Assembly: GCF_000003195.3 (NCBI RefSeq)
Contig: NC_012873.2
Span: 6,719,894-6,783,893, forward strand
Direction: 5' to 3'
DNA from: Sorghum bicolor
Taxonomy: Eukaryota; Streptophyta; Magnoliopsida; Poales; Poaceae
Length of the DNA stretch: 64,000 nt
Every line of letters starts with the position of its first letter. The first letter of the stretch is position 1. The notes beneath the pieces were generated by a model. That model searched no databases. It saw only the letters and a program-made list of their open reading frames with translations, and had not been told where the DNA came from. Shown one piece after another: positions 1 through 11,791 of the stretch. Position numbers and translations under genes: made by a program.

Positions 1-355
1 ATAGTGACAGCCCTAACGGTCGACGTATTCCACCTCGTTCGGATTGGTGTTTGTAGGACCGTAGTCAGAGCTTTCTAGCCCCCTTCTCATCTCTTTCTGT
101 GGTTAGTGTTCTGATGTCCCGAAATAGATAATCTTGAAGTAATTCTTGATTCTTAGATCAACTAGAGAACTCTCAGGAAACTTCCTCTCTTCGCACCAAA
201 AATAATTATATAGTTATCCTTGGGCGATCTTGGATCTTAATTAGTACACTCACGTTCTCTGTGGAAAATCGATACTCGGGAATACTCCCGGGTGAAAGCT
301 ACATCGGTATCCGTGCGCTTGCGGATTTTTCTGTTTGCGTTTAAAATACCCAACA
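1..355 (+). repeat. 5' LTR, 3' portion only
   Basis: Matches 6422-6776 with about three substitutions (for example at 78, 288 and 324). It ends in CAACA at 355, followed by a short spacer and the primer site. The first roughly 900 bp of this LTR, including its promoter, lie before the window. Confidence 0.9.
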
Positions 356-2127
356 AGCTTTCTGGCGCCGTTGCCGGGGAACGGTAGCTGTGCTAGTTTC
401 GAACCAAGTCGTCCGTGTATCCTTTTTCTTTTCCTTTTTTACCACACTCACCTTATCATTTTCACCATACCACATGGATTTCACTCTAAGCATAAATGAG
501 CATGGAATTTATTTCATAGCCACTTCATTTACTCCATGCTCATATGCAACATCTTTCCAATCCATTGGTTTTTCCAACATCACCACATTCGAGATCTCCA
601 ACCTCCTCATCCTTTCTATTTATAAAAACTTTAAAAGGGCGGTTGTCGATGCATATGTCTATAATAAATATTGCAGATCTCGTTGAGTTGATCTTGATAT
701 AGGTCAGCGTTGGAGGGAAAACCACTTCGCCGACATAAATTGATGGTTTCCCAAGGACAAGCTTAGTGTCCTAAATCAAGCACTGATCCGATCATAACAT
801 GAACTTTTAATTATTTGCAACATTACCTTATGTGTTGAGCATATAAGGATAATTGTAAAAATATTCCTTCGGGTATTCTTGTCACTAACCTTTCCAAGAT
901 TGGAGCAAGAAGATCGGATGAATGACAAGCACAAGGTATGTACAACCAATCATCATACAACATTGAATTAAATTCATCCAAACTTGAATTTTGCAAAATT
1001 CAAGCTTGGGGAGTACTTTACATAAAAACATCCTTTGCCATGTTGCTATGTTGGTCGTCCTTACCTTTGAGACATGCTCAATTTGTTAAATGCTAATCAC
1101 ACTACTTCATCTCCACTTGAGTAGATCTCTATAAATGCTCTCATGCCACCTTTATTTGCTTTAGTATATGTCTAGGTTTTGAGTAGTTTCATTTATCTCT
1201 TAATTAAGCATGGTACTTAGCTAGGAATGATGATCTTACTTCCAAGGGATTTTAGATTAAGCATGGTGCTTAGGTTAAAATACCCTCCTAAATCAAATTA
1301 GACATGGTGTCTAGGTTGATTTTTGAGCCGATAGTATGCTATAGTAGATATTGGATATTTTGTTGGACTAACCCTGCAGGAAAACTTTCAATATCGACCT
1401 GGGAAGTCCTGAGATAAACTCACATTGGAGACAAAGAGAGAGGCACATGAAGTTTAACAATTTACACAAGGAAGGCATAGCTCACAAGTGATGATCCATG
1501 GAGTGTGCCACAAACACGATGCACAACCGATAAGAAAGGAAAGCTTTCACAAGGTGATACTGTACCATCACTCTTCAAGTAAGGTAACATCTTAAAGTAC
1601 TTGACTATCACTTTTATAAGCTTCTCCTTGGTTCTGGCATTCACATGAATAAAAGAGACAAACATGTATGATTTACAATTCTAGATTAACCAACCCAATC
1701 GATTCAACATGTTTAGTCCTTCCACCTTTGTGATTCCACACTCCTAATCATATTAGCTAAAATGTTGCACACTCAATCTTTGGAAGATATAAACAAAACA
1801 TATATATAGATAGATTATCTTTCCATAAGGTTGAGCAATCTAATCTGACAAATGTTAAATACTACAATCATGATTTTATTATCCATCAACTTTGTCTTGC
1901 TCACTATGCTTGATGTTAGAGAAGAACAAATACACTTTTGGTTCTGTTGGTGTTTTCCACCAACAGGGCCCATGCACTTGATCTCTGCCTTGTCTCTATG
2001 AGTAGGTACACTTCGAGCAAAATATGAAGGAGTTTTACAACTCCCAGACTCCACCAAGTGAAGAACCTAGATATATGAGCACAAACACGTTGGAGATACT
2101 GGACACTCATGCAAACACTGCCCTAAG
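356..2127 (+). other. Element leader and decayed gag region, no usable ORF
   Basis: No reading frame over about 100 codons and no gag motif or zinc knuckle. It is AT-rich. A purine-tract-like AAGCTTGGGGAG lies near 1002, resembling the polypurine tract at the 3' end of the element. Confidence 0.6.
363..380 (+). other. Primer binding site, tRNA-Asp type
   Basis: TGGCGCCGTTGCCGGGGA starts 7 bases after the LTR end. Its first 16 bases complement the 3' end of plant tRNA-Asp (ending CCCGGCAACGGCGCCA), the usual primer of Athila/Tat-like Ty3/gypsy elements. The tRNA identity is from family knowledge. Confidence 0.8.
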
Positions 2128-3346
2128 ATGCTTGAGGATGTAACTACTGGAGTACCCGTTGTGGAAGTAATTACTGACCTTCTGCCGGTCAAGAGAGACA
2201 ATCCAGGACGCCCCGTCATCCCGATCTCCATCGGCATGGTGAACTTCCCAGAAGCACTCTGCGACTTTGGCTCCAGCGTCAACATTATGCCTAGGGTACT
2301 CTATGAAAAATTCTTTACATGCCCTTTATTAGAAACAACCATGTGTTTGTAGCTTGCATATCGTACGCTAAGTTTCCCAAAGGGAATATTGAAGAACCTC
2401 TGCGTCCGAGTTGGTACCTTGTAAGCCGCAGCACACTTCATGGTGATAGAGACTGGTACAGATGAGAGGGCACCCATCATTCTAGGGAGGCCATTCCTAA
2501 ACACTTCGGGAGCTATCATCTACGCTAGTGCTGCCAAGATCAGTTTCTACATCAAGGGGAGGAAGGAGATGTTTTCCTTCAAGAACAAGACTACACAAAT
2601 CTCAGAGCAATCCCGACATGAACCAAGGAAGAGGACCAACAGGAGGAACAGAAACAAGCAAATGTGGACTGAGTCAGCTAAGATGGTCACTGCAGCTCAA
2701 GAAGGTCAAGATCGTCAACTCAAGTCGCCTTTCTTGATCAAGAAGGACGACCCTGGTGTTCCAAGCATCGAGTGCACAATCAACGGATATTCTTTTCAAA
2801 AGACGCTTTGCGACACCGGGTTAAGCGTCAACATAATGGCCGCAGTCACCTATCAGCTCCTATTCAGAACCATGCCCCTAAAACCGACATACATTCAGCT
2901 CCAGATGGCATATCAGACATTCCGAAAGATTGAAGGTTATTGACATGGGAGAAGACGAGTACGATCCACCCATCATCCTTGAGAGACCGTTCCTCAGCAC
3001 TGTTAAAGCAATCATCTACATTGGAACTGGAGAAGTCCACATGCACTTCTCCTCAGAGAAGGTACGCCACTGTTTTACTGACCCTAACTATATAGTTGAA
3101 GACTCTAAGCAGGTCAGGACAAGAAGAAGACAACGCAACCGCAACCAGAGGAGGCAAATCATCAAGGACGGATGGGTAGACTATGAAGGAGAAGTTGTAA
3201 GGTCTGAAGACATACAACTTGAACAGAACTGTCCTGAGGAGACCGTAGCACCGAGTCAGGTGTGGAAAGAGAAGATGGTTATACACGAAGAGGAAGCACC
3301 ATCGGAACCACCGACTACGCCATCCAGCGAATCCCAGAATGATTGA
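2128..3346 (+). pseudogene. Two tandem retropepsin-like modules, broken
   Basis: Two copies of an aspartic-protease-like module lie in tandem. Module 1 (about 2128-2585) has the active-site-like LCDFGSSVNIMP, in which the catalytic D-[ST]-G is changed, and a C-terminal IILGRPFL. In-frame stops interrupt it at 2350 and near 2425. Module 2 (about 2740-3060) has LCDTGLSVNIM and IILERPFL, and a frame change near 2930 separates its halves. A basic, RNR-rich linker follows each module. Family knowledge: this form of retropepsin sits between gag and RT in Athila-like gypsy elements. Here RT is absent. No intact product is expected. The duplicated protease is the unusual point. Confidence 0.7.
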
Positions 3347-5504
3347 GAATATGGAGAGTCCCGTTCGGAGGACTTAAAAACACCGAACGCCTTGCCAAGA
3401 GGTAAACTTGGTAGTTATCTTTTTCCTTTCAATTATTTTAAAATAGTTTGCTTAGTTAATCAGGTTCATATCATCTTGAAAAGAAAATAAAAATGTTAAG
3501 TAAGCCCCATGTGAGTATGCTCATGGCATAAAACCCATAAGTACATTCACTGTGGTGGCATAAAAATAAAATAAATATATTCCTGTCCTATAAAAATAAA
3601 ATTATAAAAATAGATTTATGATCCTACCAAATAGAGTAACATTTATTGAGGAGGCTCAACATGATAAAGGCTAGATATTTATGCTAACACTTAACCAGTT
3701 CCACAAAGCTTTGTTGTCTATTTGAGCTCCACAGAATTCAAGGATCAAAGAAGACTAGCAGACGGAGGACATCCTAATCGCTGTCAGAGTGCTGCCGACA
3801 TTCAAATACACCTCCGCCACCTGCTAGCTACATCAAAAGGAATTATGTCAAAATCCAGCTTGGGGGAGAGCACCCCCATTTATCCAGCTAAGTATTCTAC
3901 TCACGTTTATACTTTACTCTAATAATAAAAAGATGCATAATCATATAAACCCAAATAAAGATTTTGTGCTTATATACATATATCTTTGCTTAGTTTGCTA
4001 AATAAATAAATAAATAAAGTTTGCTATGAACCCTCATGATAAGCTCTCACACGGAAATGATGAATAGTTGCTCTGCCATGACTAGTTCTTAAAATTGAAA
4101 TCTCTCTCAAGTTTAGGCATGACTGTTATGAATTAAGATTTGCTCTGAACCTGAACTTGTGGGAAGAGTACTTGATCTAAAGTCTAAGTCGTTAACGGAT
4201 ATGATATGGGAAGGTTGAGCTGTTGTTTATCTGTTCCTAGAGATGCTAGAATTCTGGAGAATTTTATTTCTGAAAATCTTTAAAATGTTGCATGATGAGT
4301 TCCTGTATGATGAGAGTTTAAATTCCTACCACAGCCATATATACATGCTTGCTAGACTTTGAGCCACATATTTACCTTTTACTGCTTATGAGCATTGAGT
4401 GTGGTCAAGCTGTGTAGACCCTTAGGAGCTTGTCATGTGGTTAAAATCAAGATTCACTTGCACGTTCACTCATACATGCTGCTTCTACTCTAGAAGTACG
4501 CATCCACATATATCCACCCATTTCCATCTCCAGAATCACCTAAAAATATTCTACTCCTAATCCGGGAGAGAATAGCCAAAAACATTTCTGTTTTCCCCTT
4601 TTGAAATAAATGCTCAAGTTATCTTGGTTACTACCACTTGCTATATTATTTCAGGAGATGAGTGCTCTAAAAAAAGAAAGAATATGAGGAAATAAAAAGG
4701 GGCAAGTGCCCGGAACCTCGAAAGAAAAAAGAAAAAGTGAGACGAGAGGTAAAAATGGATAAGTGTCCAACAGTAGAATTAGGGGTACAAGATACCCACT
4801 GAGAGAAAAGAAAAAAAGAAAATATAGAGTATCTCATTCTCCTCAAAAAGTTTGAAAAGAGCAAGAAAGGTATGTATTCCCTCAAAAGAGCACAAGTAGA
4901 ATTAGACTTTCACTATTGTTATCACCATTACTTTCACCATTATCACCATTCATTCGCCACACATGCACATCTTGATTGGACTTATTGACTTGTTCTTCTG
5001 GATCCATGGTTTGACTATGCAATAAATATCTTGTAAGTATGTATTAGCTGTCTCCCACCTATGAGCTCCAGATATCAAAACCTTATTAGAGTAGGGTGAG
5101 AGAGAAGGCAATGCCACTATGCCTCATACCAAAAATACCACATACTTTGAGAGGAGGTATACACCATTACTGCCTTGGTAAGGATCCAGAAATACCACAA
5201 AAGAGAGACTAGAGAGAGTCATACGAGGAATCTCTAAGTTTTATTTGAAAATCTGCAAAAACTCCAGAGCTATAGTTAATCGAAGAACAAGAGATATGGC
5301 GCTTGACTAGACCGTTCTATCTTTTAACTACTCAAGATAGAAGTAACGGTTACAAATCCCATGGTGAAAGGTAAAATGAGTAAGTTTTAAATCTTAACAA
5401 TTTACCCTAACCCAGATCTTGTTTGAATGAATGTCTATTTTTAAGGCATAAAACCACTGCAGAAACTCTTGAGTTCATCTTTGCTCAGGGACGAGCAAAG
5501 GTTA
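3347..5504 (+). other. Non-coding internal region of the element
   Basis: AT-rich, with no ORF over about 75 codons that resembles a protein. A second purine-tract-like stretch, CAGCTTGGGGGAGAG, lies near 3858, and AG-rich simple sequence occupies about 4665-4880. RT, RNase H and integrase would normally lie here and are missing. Confidence 0.6.
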
Positions 5505-5518
5505 AGCTTGGGGGAGCT
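5504..5518 (+). other. Polypurine tract
   Basis: AAGCTTGGGGGAGCT directly precedes the TGTTG start of the 3' LTR, in the position expected for the plus-strand primer. Confidence 0.75.
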
Positions 5519-5940
5519 TGTTGACGGTCCTTAATGCTCACATTTAACCATCATCTAATCATGGAAAAAGACTTATATGCAGCCAACACCTAGACTTAGG
5601 GTTTTATCTGACAGAATTCCATGAGTTTTGGTGTTTGTCTATTTCTGCAGGGGGTTATCAAGAAATATGAAAGAAAGGCCCACACGTCGGGTTTACATAG
5701 AGATATTAACGTGCCGCACAATTTTCTACCATCTAGAAGACTCCAGAAGCCACGGGAACGAACGGGAAGGAAATCGGGCTCGGAGGCAGGGCGCCCGCCC
5801 AACTCTCCTGGGCGCCCGCCCAGCTACAGTGCCCAATCAGGACAAGTTTCGCAGATTATGCTCCACCGACCTAAAGGATCAAAGAAAACCGTGCGATCAA
5901 TGTCGGTTTGATCCGACGGCCCAAATTCACTTGAAGGGAC

Positions 5941-5947
5941 TATAAAA
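5941..5947 (+). promoter_or_regulatory. LTR TATA box
   Basis: TATAAAA in the 3' LTR, about 420 bp from its start and upstream of the CTAGTT repeats. It is the best candidate core promoter and places the U3/R border roughly 30 bp downstream. Inferred from motif and position only. Confidence 0.55.
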
Positions 5948-6031
5948 CCAGACCCCCTGGCCCCTGGAGATCATACCTCTTCTACAGAATCAAAGCTAGA
6001 GTTTGAATTCTTCATCCAAGTAGAGAGGATC

Positions 6032-6122
6032 CCTCTAGTTCTTCTAGTTCTAGATCTAGTTCTAGTTCATCTAGTTCTAGTTCCTCTAGTTCTAGTTCTA
6101 GTTAGTTCTAGTTGTAATCTAG
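6032..6122 (+). repeat. CTAGTT simple repeat inside the LTR
   Basis: Interrupted runs of CTAGTT and TCTAGTTCTAG fill about 90 bp downstream of the LTR TATA box, so they should fall in the transcribed R/U5 part. The matching part of the 5' LTR is outside the window. Confidence 0.75.
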
Positions 6123-6776
6123 AAAATAGGGAGAGAGAAGAGGAGAGCGGAGGAGGAGCCGGATCTGTCGGTTCTTCCTCAACATTGTACTTTTGCAGCA
6201 TCTGGTTCGTTCTTCATCGTTCTCCAGGTTCTTCAATTCATAACTTCTGAGTTCTCTAATTACTTTTATTTACATTCAAGTTATTTATTGGATTCCCGCT
6301 TGCATCAAGTGCTCTAATCTTTGAAACATTAGAGTAGTAATTAATAGATTAGACGTGGTGTTTAGTCTTGCAATTACCTGGAATTGCACCCAATCCTGTG
6401 GATTGTTGTGGTAGCCCTAGGATAGTGACAGCCCTAACGGTCGACGTATTCCACCTCGTTCGGATTGGTGTTTGTAGGACCGTAGTCAGAGCTTCCTAGC
6501 CCCCTTCTCATCTCTTTCTGTGGTTAGTGTTCTGATGTCCCGAAATAGATAATCTTGAAGTAATTCTTGATTCTTAGATCAACTAGAGAACTCTCAGGAA
6601 ACTTCCTCTCTTCGCACCAAAAATAATTATATAGTTATCCTTGGGCGATCTTGGATCTTAATTAGTACACTCACGTTCTCTGTGGAAAATCGATACTCTG
6701 GAATACTCCCGGGTGAAAGCTACATCGGTATCCGTGCGCTTGCGAATTTTTCTGTTTGCGTTTAAAATACCCAACA

Positions 6777-7173
6777 GACTCCCTAAGGCGCTGCTAAGGC
6801 GTGTTGTATCAAACTATTTTCTCTACCTTAATATATATAAAGACGTGTAAACCTTTTGCATGATTGGACAAAATATAGCAAATCGTTCAAATAGTTCATT
6901 GGCGGTTGATTCACTTCACATCAAGATGATTTAGATTAACAATAGAGTCTGGGAAATGTTCCAATATAATACCGATTGGGCATCAAGATGATAATAGTTA
7001 CAAAACTAATAATAAATAAATATTAGAAGCTGACCAGAAGAAGCTTTCGATAATATCACATTCATTAAAATATTTCAACCTCAAGATTTGAGCATTCATC
7101 AACTTATAAATTAAGATAAAAGATTTGATCCCTTAAAATTAATGTCATGAACAGTTTCTTTTTATCAAATTAA
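6777..7173. other. Intergenic, nothing recognised
   Basis: AT-rich flank of the retrotransposon. No ORF of note, no RNA gene and no clear repeat. Confidence 0.5.
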
Positions 7174-7412
7174 TACTACATCCATCTCAAAATAAATCAA
7201 TTCCTAGAATCACAATAAGTCGAACTATCCTAAGTTTGTCGAACTTTATATAAAGGGTAATAACATCCATGGCACCAAATAAATATATTATAAAATATAT
7301 TTCACGATGATATTTCTAGTGATATACTAATTTGGTGTCATAAATATTGTGGTGCTCTTTGACTTAGGACCACTCTATAAGTTGATGGTTTAATTTTAGA
7401 TGGAGGGAGATA
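7174..7412. mobile_element. Stowaway-like MITE
   Basis: About 239 bp with TA at both ends and imperfect terminal repeats: TACTACATCCATCTCAAAA on the left and the complement of AGATGGAGGGAGATA on the right. The CTCC(C/A)TCC-type end and TA target are typical of Tc1/mariner-derived Stowaway MITEs of grasses. Confidence 0.65.
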
Positions 7413-8928
7413 TATATATGGTGTCTTTTTTTAAAACTGATATATATAGTGTCACAACAGTTGGTTTTCCGTCTCTCTCTCACACCCTTTAGAACGAAGA
7501 TTAATGGTCAAATTATGCTTCTTCCATTCATTGACGCATGGAGCCCATTCAATTTATTCCGTAGTAGGAGTAGCCTTATCCAAGCAACATGTTAGTCGTC
7601 GCACAGAATCTTCATTCAATCCATGACGACACCGCATATGATAGCAGCGTATGAAAGAAATAATCGATCCCATCCACATCCACTCCAATTTTGCATACGG
7701 TTATTCATGAGGCCGGCCGTTTGCGTAGGATACGACGAGCTGTCCTGACGACAACCATGCTATATTTATACGAATTTTATTTTAAGCACGAAACGTAGGA
7801 GTCGGAGAATTAATGGATACAGTGTGTATGTGTGCGTGACTGTGAATATGAATTGGACCAACGGCGGCGAACGATGGTGAATGATAGATCAATCAAAGCA
7901 TGCATGCAGCTGCACAGCCACAGCGAAGTGAGTGGTGTACTGGTGAGCACCCTTTGGTTGACCATGCACGATGCGGCACATACACGTGCACGTCAGTATG
8001 CATAAGCCACCACAAATGTTTGTGGTAGCTTTAACTTGTGCTACGATATGCTTTTAGTCGCACGTCACAAGAGTCATGTATTAATGGTCGGTCTAGAAAC
8101 GCACGGTAACTATTTCTTGGTGTTGATTAGAGGACCAAATAGGTCAGACTCAACTGCGCTACTGGAGCACGGTTTAAATGTCTGATTAAACCAGCACAAG
8201 TCATGGATTGAATGAGCATATTCGAGCATAACCCAGTACCCACCCCTCCTCACTCCGGCACTCCTTCCCTGCCCCCCATACATAGGGGGATGGTGGTGGT
8301 GGGCACCACATCCACCTGGCCGCCTATCTCCTCTCAGTCCTTACCACTAAAGTTGTGGTCACTTTTCTCCTCACTCTATCTTAGAACTACATGTACTCTC
8401 TCTACTTCCGAGCTAACCAGTCGATTTTTACCGTAGGTTTAGGACACAACAAACAGTAAAAATCGTCACGAATATACAAGAAAGTCACCCTAGCCCTAGC
8501 CCCCTTCCACTTTCTCTTTGTCTTGACCTTCGTCTCTCTCCCTCACCCACTCTCTCGTGGCTCTCTTTCTTTCTAACTCATGACACCTAGTCCGTTCTCG
8601 ATGGCACGACACACCCTAGTGTCCTAATGGCACAACAGACCCTGAACGAGCGCTCGCCGGTCTCCCAATAGGAAGGCGAACTGGATTTGCACACTGATAC
8701 TCCTGACAGACTTTCGGCAGTGCAAACTGCTGGTACTGAACTCAGTTCTCACTGCCCAATGTCACCACCAGAGTGAAACCGGTGGTGATTTGGGGGTATT
8801 GTAGTGGTGCAGGGGCTCACGCCTTTGGGACTAGCACAAGGGGCCACAACGGTACCATCGATCCAGACCATGCATGGTGGCGTGTTGGCGCCACAGACAA
8901 CCAGTGTTTGACCATATGTCACTTTCAG
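7413..8928. other. Intergenic, no gene seen
   Basis: Mixed composition. Short ORFs only (for example 8212-8436), without recognisable domains or gene structure. Confidence 0.45.
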
Positions 8929-9775
8929 CGTAATTAACCGAAGACTAAAGACCGAACCAAACTGACTGAGACCAAGACCGAACTGACCGAGACCGAACTT
9001 TTCGGTCATGAGTTCGGTCCCTACTTCTAACTAACCAAATTTTATACGGTTAGTTCGGGTATAGGTGTCGGTTAACCGAACTAACCGAAGTAACCGAATT
9101 TATGTGTAGCAGGCTAGCAGCAATTGTGAAAGTCCAAGAAAGAAGCCCATCAGTAGCCCATATACCTAAACCCTATAACATATTCCTCAATCCTCACCCT
9201 GTGTCCCTGCCGGCTGTCGCTGCCTCTGTGTGCCTGGAGGCTGCCCTGAGAGGCCGAGACGGCGAGCGCCGAGCGAGACCCGATGCTCGACCCCCGTCCC
9301 CGAGAGGCCGAGATCGAGACCCGAGACCCCGACCGTGCGTCGGCCGCCGTCCACGACCGCGACTCCACGAGTCTCGGCCCCCGTCCAGTCCACGAGTCCC
9401 GTCGGCTGCCACTGGTTCGCGGCCGTGCCGACTCCGTCGCCTCCGCTTTGCCCCAATTCTTCCTTCGACCTCCGCGCGGCCGCGAGTCCACGGTAACCCC
9501 GACTCCAGCTCCTCCTCCGACCTCGATGACCTCGGCTCCTCCGAGGCTCCGACCGGCCACACCCTGCATTGCAGTATGAGTGCTTCCTCTGACCCTAGCT
9601 CCTCCGGTTAGTTCGGTCATGACCGAGACCGAACCGAACTAACCGAGACTGAAATTTCTCGGTCTTCATTTTTCCAATTGACCGATCGGTCCTTATTTTC
9701 TGATGACCGAACTTTAAAAATGATCGAGGAACCGACCGGTTCGGTTTGGTTCGGTCTGACCGAACGCCCAAAGTG
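8929..9775. other. Two ACCGA/TCGGT-rich blocks flanking a GC-rich core
   Basis: Blocks at about 8929-9100 and 9601-9775 are dense in ACCGAAC, ACCGAGAC and their complements. Between them lies a roughly 500-bp very GC-rich core that is open in several frames on both strands, as GC-rich DNA often is. The core proteins (R/P/S-rich) show no domain. Dense subterminal short motifs around a foreign core are a habit of hAT-like and other non-autonomous DNA transposons. I could not fix outer ends or a target duplication, so the class is unproven. Confidence 0.4.
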
Positions 9776-9883
9776 AACCATATGTATGTGGAACACTTTG
9801 ATTGGGAACGCCCAACTATGGTTAGATATAGATCAGACCAAAGTATGGTCAAGGCTGATTAGACATTTCCTTGGCAGGAGGAG

Positions 9884-10006
9884 TACTCCATTTGTTTCTA
9901 AATAACTGTCGTTGTTGATGTATATATCATAAATCTGACTCGATTTATAGAAAATACATGTAACATTTATATCTTTAAATAAATTTATTTAAAATCTAGA
10001 TTAAGT
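9884..10006. mobile_element. Truncated Stowaway-like MITE
   Basis: Begins TACTCCATTTGTTTCTAAA and shares its inner sequence (TTTATAGAAAATACATGTAA, then TAAATAAATTTATT) with the element at 16355-16578. The opposite end is missing. Confidence 0.5.
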
Positions 10007-10469
10007 TGATGGGAGAGGTGACACACACGCGGACAATGTATTTTTTTTTAAAAAACAACAATGTATTATCTTTTTTTAGCAAACAATGTATTATCTTTGA
10101 TCATCGTATAGGTCCACGGAGCAGTATTCTGACCTGTTGTTTCGCCTCCGATGGAATTATTAGCTAACAATCGATGGCGCGGTGACTACAGGGAATGCGT
10201 CGGTGTCTCTCATGCGGTTCAACCGTCCCTTTCGAAGTTCCAGTCCCAGCGCAGACTCATTTCAATAATCCACCCGTTTGTCTCGCAATGCCAATTCATA
10301 TATTGTTATCAACTGAAAACCGGTAAGAAGGGATCGGATCAACAATTATACAGTACTGTCTACTAGTCTGGTCTTGCACGGGACTGGCCTTTGCATTGTA
10401 CGTTTCAGAACTAATTAAATTATGGGTCGACTTAGGCACTTGCTTGTCTCGTGGCGAATTGTTTCTTTT

Positions 10470-11260
10470 TCTTTTTAGAAATATAGTATAGATATAGCTA
10501 GTATTGAGTTGTAGTTGTAGGCACCAACTAGCTCAACCAAAAATAATATAGCTTAGTTTGATGGGGAGAGGAAATACAATATAGATATGGACACTATGAG
10601 TTGCACGCACCAACCAGTTCAATCCAAAAGCTTTTAAGTTGATGGAGGTAAAGGTGAGCAATTTATTTTTCTTTTGAGACATACAATATTGATCTGCATG
10701 CACCAATTAGTTCAACCCAAAATAGTATACCTCAAGTTGATGGGAGAGATGAGCAATTCATTTTTCTTTTCAAAAATACAATATAGGTATGGACACTCTT
10801 GAGTTACATGCACCAACCAGTTCAAACTAAAAGCTTAAGTTGATAGGAGAGAGGTAATTTATTTTTCTTTTGAGAAATACAATAGATATGAACAATATTG
10901 ACTTGCACGCACCAACTAGTTCAACCCAAAACAGTATAGCTTAGATTGATGGGAGAGGTAAGCAATTTATTTTTCTTTTCAGAAATACGGTAGATATGGA
11001 CACTATTGAGTTACATGCACCAACTAGTTCAACCAAAAATAATATAGACATGGACACTATTGAGTTGCGTGCACGATTGATTCAACCCGACACAGAATAG
11101 GAGAATGCAACAATTATACTTTATTTATATTTAATTTTGCATACAAGGATTTGAGCTCGAGACCTCTGAATTTGATACAAATGCACCAGCCAGTTCAAAC
11201 CTAAAAAGTTAAGTTAATAAAGAGAGGTGGATAATTCACTTATATTCCAACAGACACGTA
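10470..11260. repeat. Degenerate tandem array, unit about 100 bp
   Basis: The motif CACCAACTAGTTCAACC recurs with changes near 10522, 10608, 10700, 10810, 10905, 11017, 11072 (weak) and 11183. Several units also carry ATTTTTCTTTTGAGAAATAC and TTGATGGGAGAGG at fixed spacing. That gives seven to eight units of roughly 85-110 bp. No ORF runs through it. It looks like a local minisatellite grown by unequal exchange, from a sequence I do not recognise. Confidence 0.7.
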
Positions 11261-11494
11261 CGAAAAAGAAACATATACTCACCACTTATAAATATATGCA
11301 TGCACACAATGCTACCATCAATCTCTTGTTGACATTGCCTACCATTAAAGGATAGTATTAGCCTCATCGCATAAAAGGAAAGAAAGAATAGTTAGCCACA
11401 AATGTAGCACCTGTGCTATAGGAGTACACTCACTCACTTCACAATTGATGACGTGGTCTAGCTTATAATTAAATATCTAGAGAGACTAAGGTAA

Positions 11495-11791
11495 TACTCC
11501 ATCCATCCTAGAATACAATGCATTGTGGCTATTTTCTGACAAAATAAGAGAGAAGGCAATAGACGCATGTACACATCACTTAACTTTCTAATTTATTAAA
11601 AATTGATCCTATTATGTATGGTTCAAGGGTGCAATCTAAGTTTCTTTATAAAAAATATGGTAAGCACTCAATTACTTTTATCTCCTATATTTTTATTTAA
11701 GTAAACATTATCTTCTTGTTCCTCAAATGTATTATATTTAAGGACATCTCTCAACTGGCAAAATGCTCTCTATTTTAGGACGGATGGAGTA
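11495..11791. mobile_element. Stowaway-like MITE
   Basis: 297 bp between TACTCCATCCATCCTAGAAT and TATTTTAGGACGGATGGAGTA, a good inverted pair with TA ends. The interior is AT-rich and non-coding. Confidence 0.7.

Larger units (their letters stand above)
1..6776 (+). mobile_element. Non-autonomous Ty3/gypsy-type LTR retrotransposon, 5' end cut by window
   Basis: Bases 1-355 are repeated almost exactly at 6422-6776, which fixes two LTRs in direct orientation. The 3' LTR (5519-6776) begins TGTTG and ends CAACA. A tRNA-Asp primer site follows the left LTR and a purine tract precedes the right one. The internal region (356-5518, about 5.2 kb) shows only retropepsin-like remnants near 2.1-3.1 kb. 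No reverse transcriptase, RNase H or integrase motif is visible in any frame, so the element must have depended on enzymes from elsewhere. I count about three substitutions over the 355 aligned LTR bases, suggesting a recent insertion. The left target duplication lies outside the window. Assignment to Ty3/gypsy rests on the protease style and the primer site, and the exact family is not determined. Confidence 0.85.
5519..6776 (+). repeat. 3' LTR, complete (1258 bp)
   Basis: Starts TGTTGACGG and ends CCCAACA, a TG...CA pair with a 5-bp inverted TGTTG/CAACA end. It holds two close copies of GGGCGCCCGCCCA near 5788 and 5811, a TATA box at 5941 and a CTAGTT-rich stretch at 6032-6122. Sequence after 6776 (GACTC) is the right flank. 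Confidence 0.9.

Noticed and set aside
9102..9620. Overlapping ORFs of 85-170 codons on both strands
   Set aside because: Very GC-rich DNA lacks stops by chance. The products are Arg/Pro/Ser-rich with no domain, and the segment sits between repeat-like blocks.
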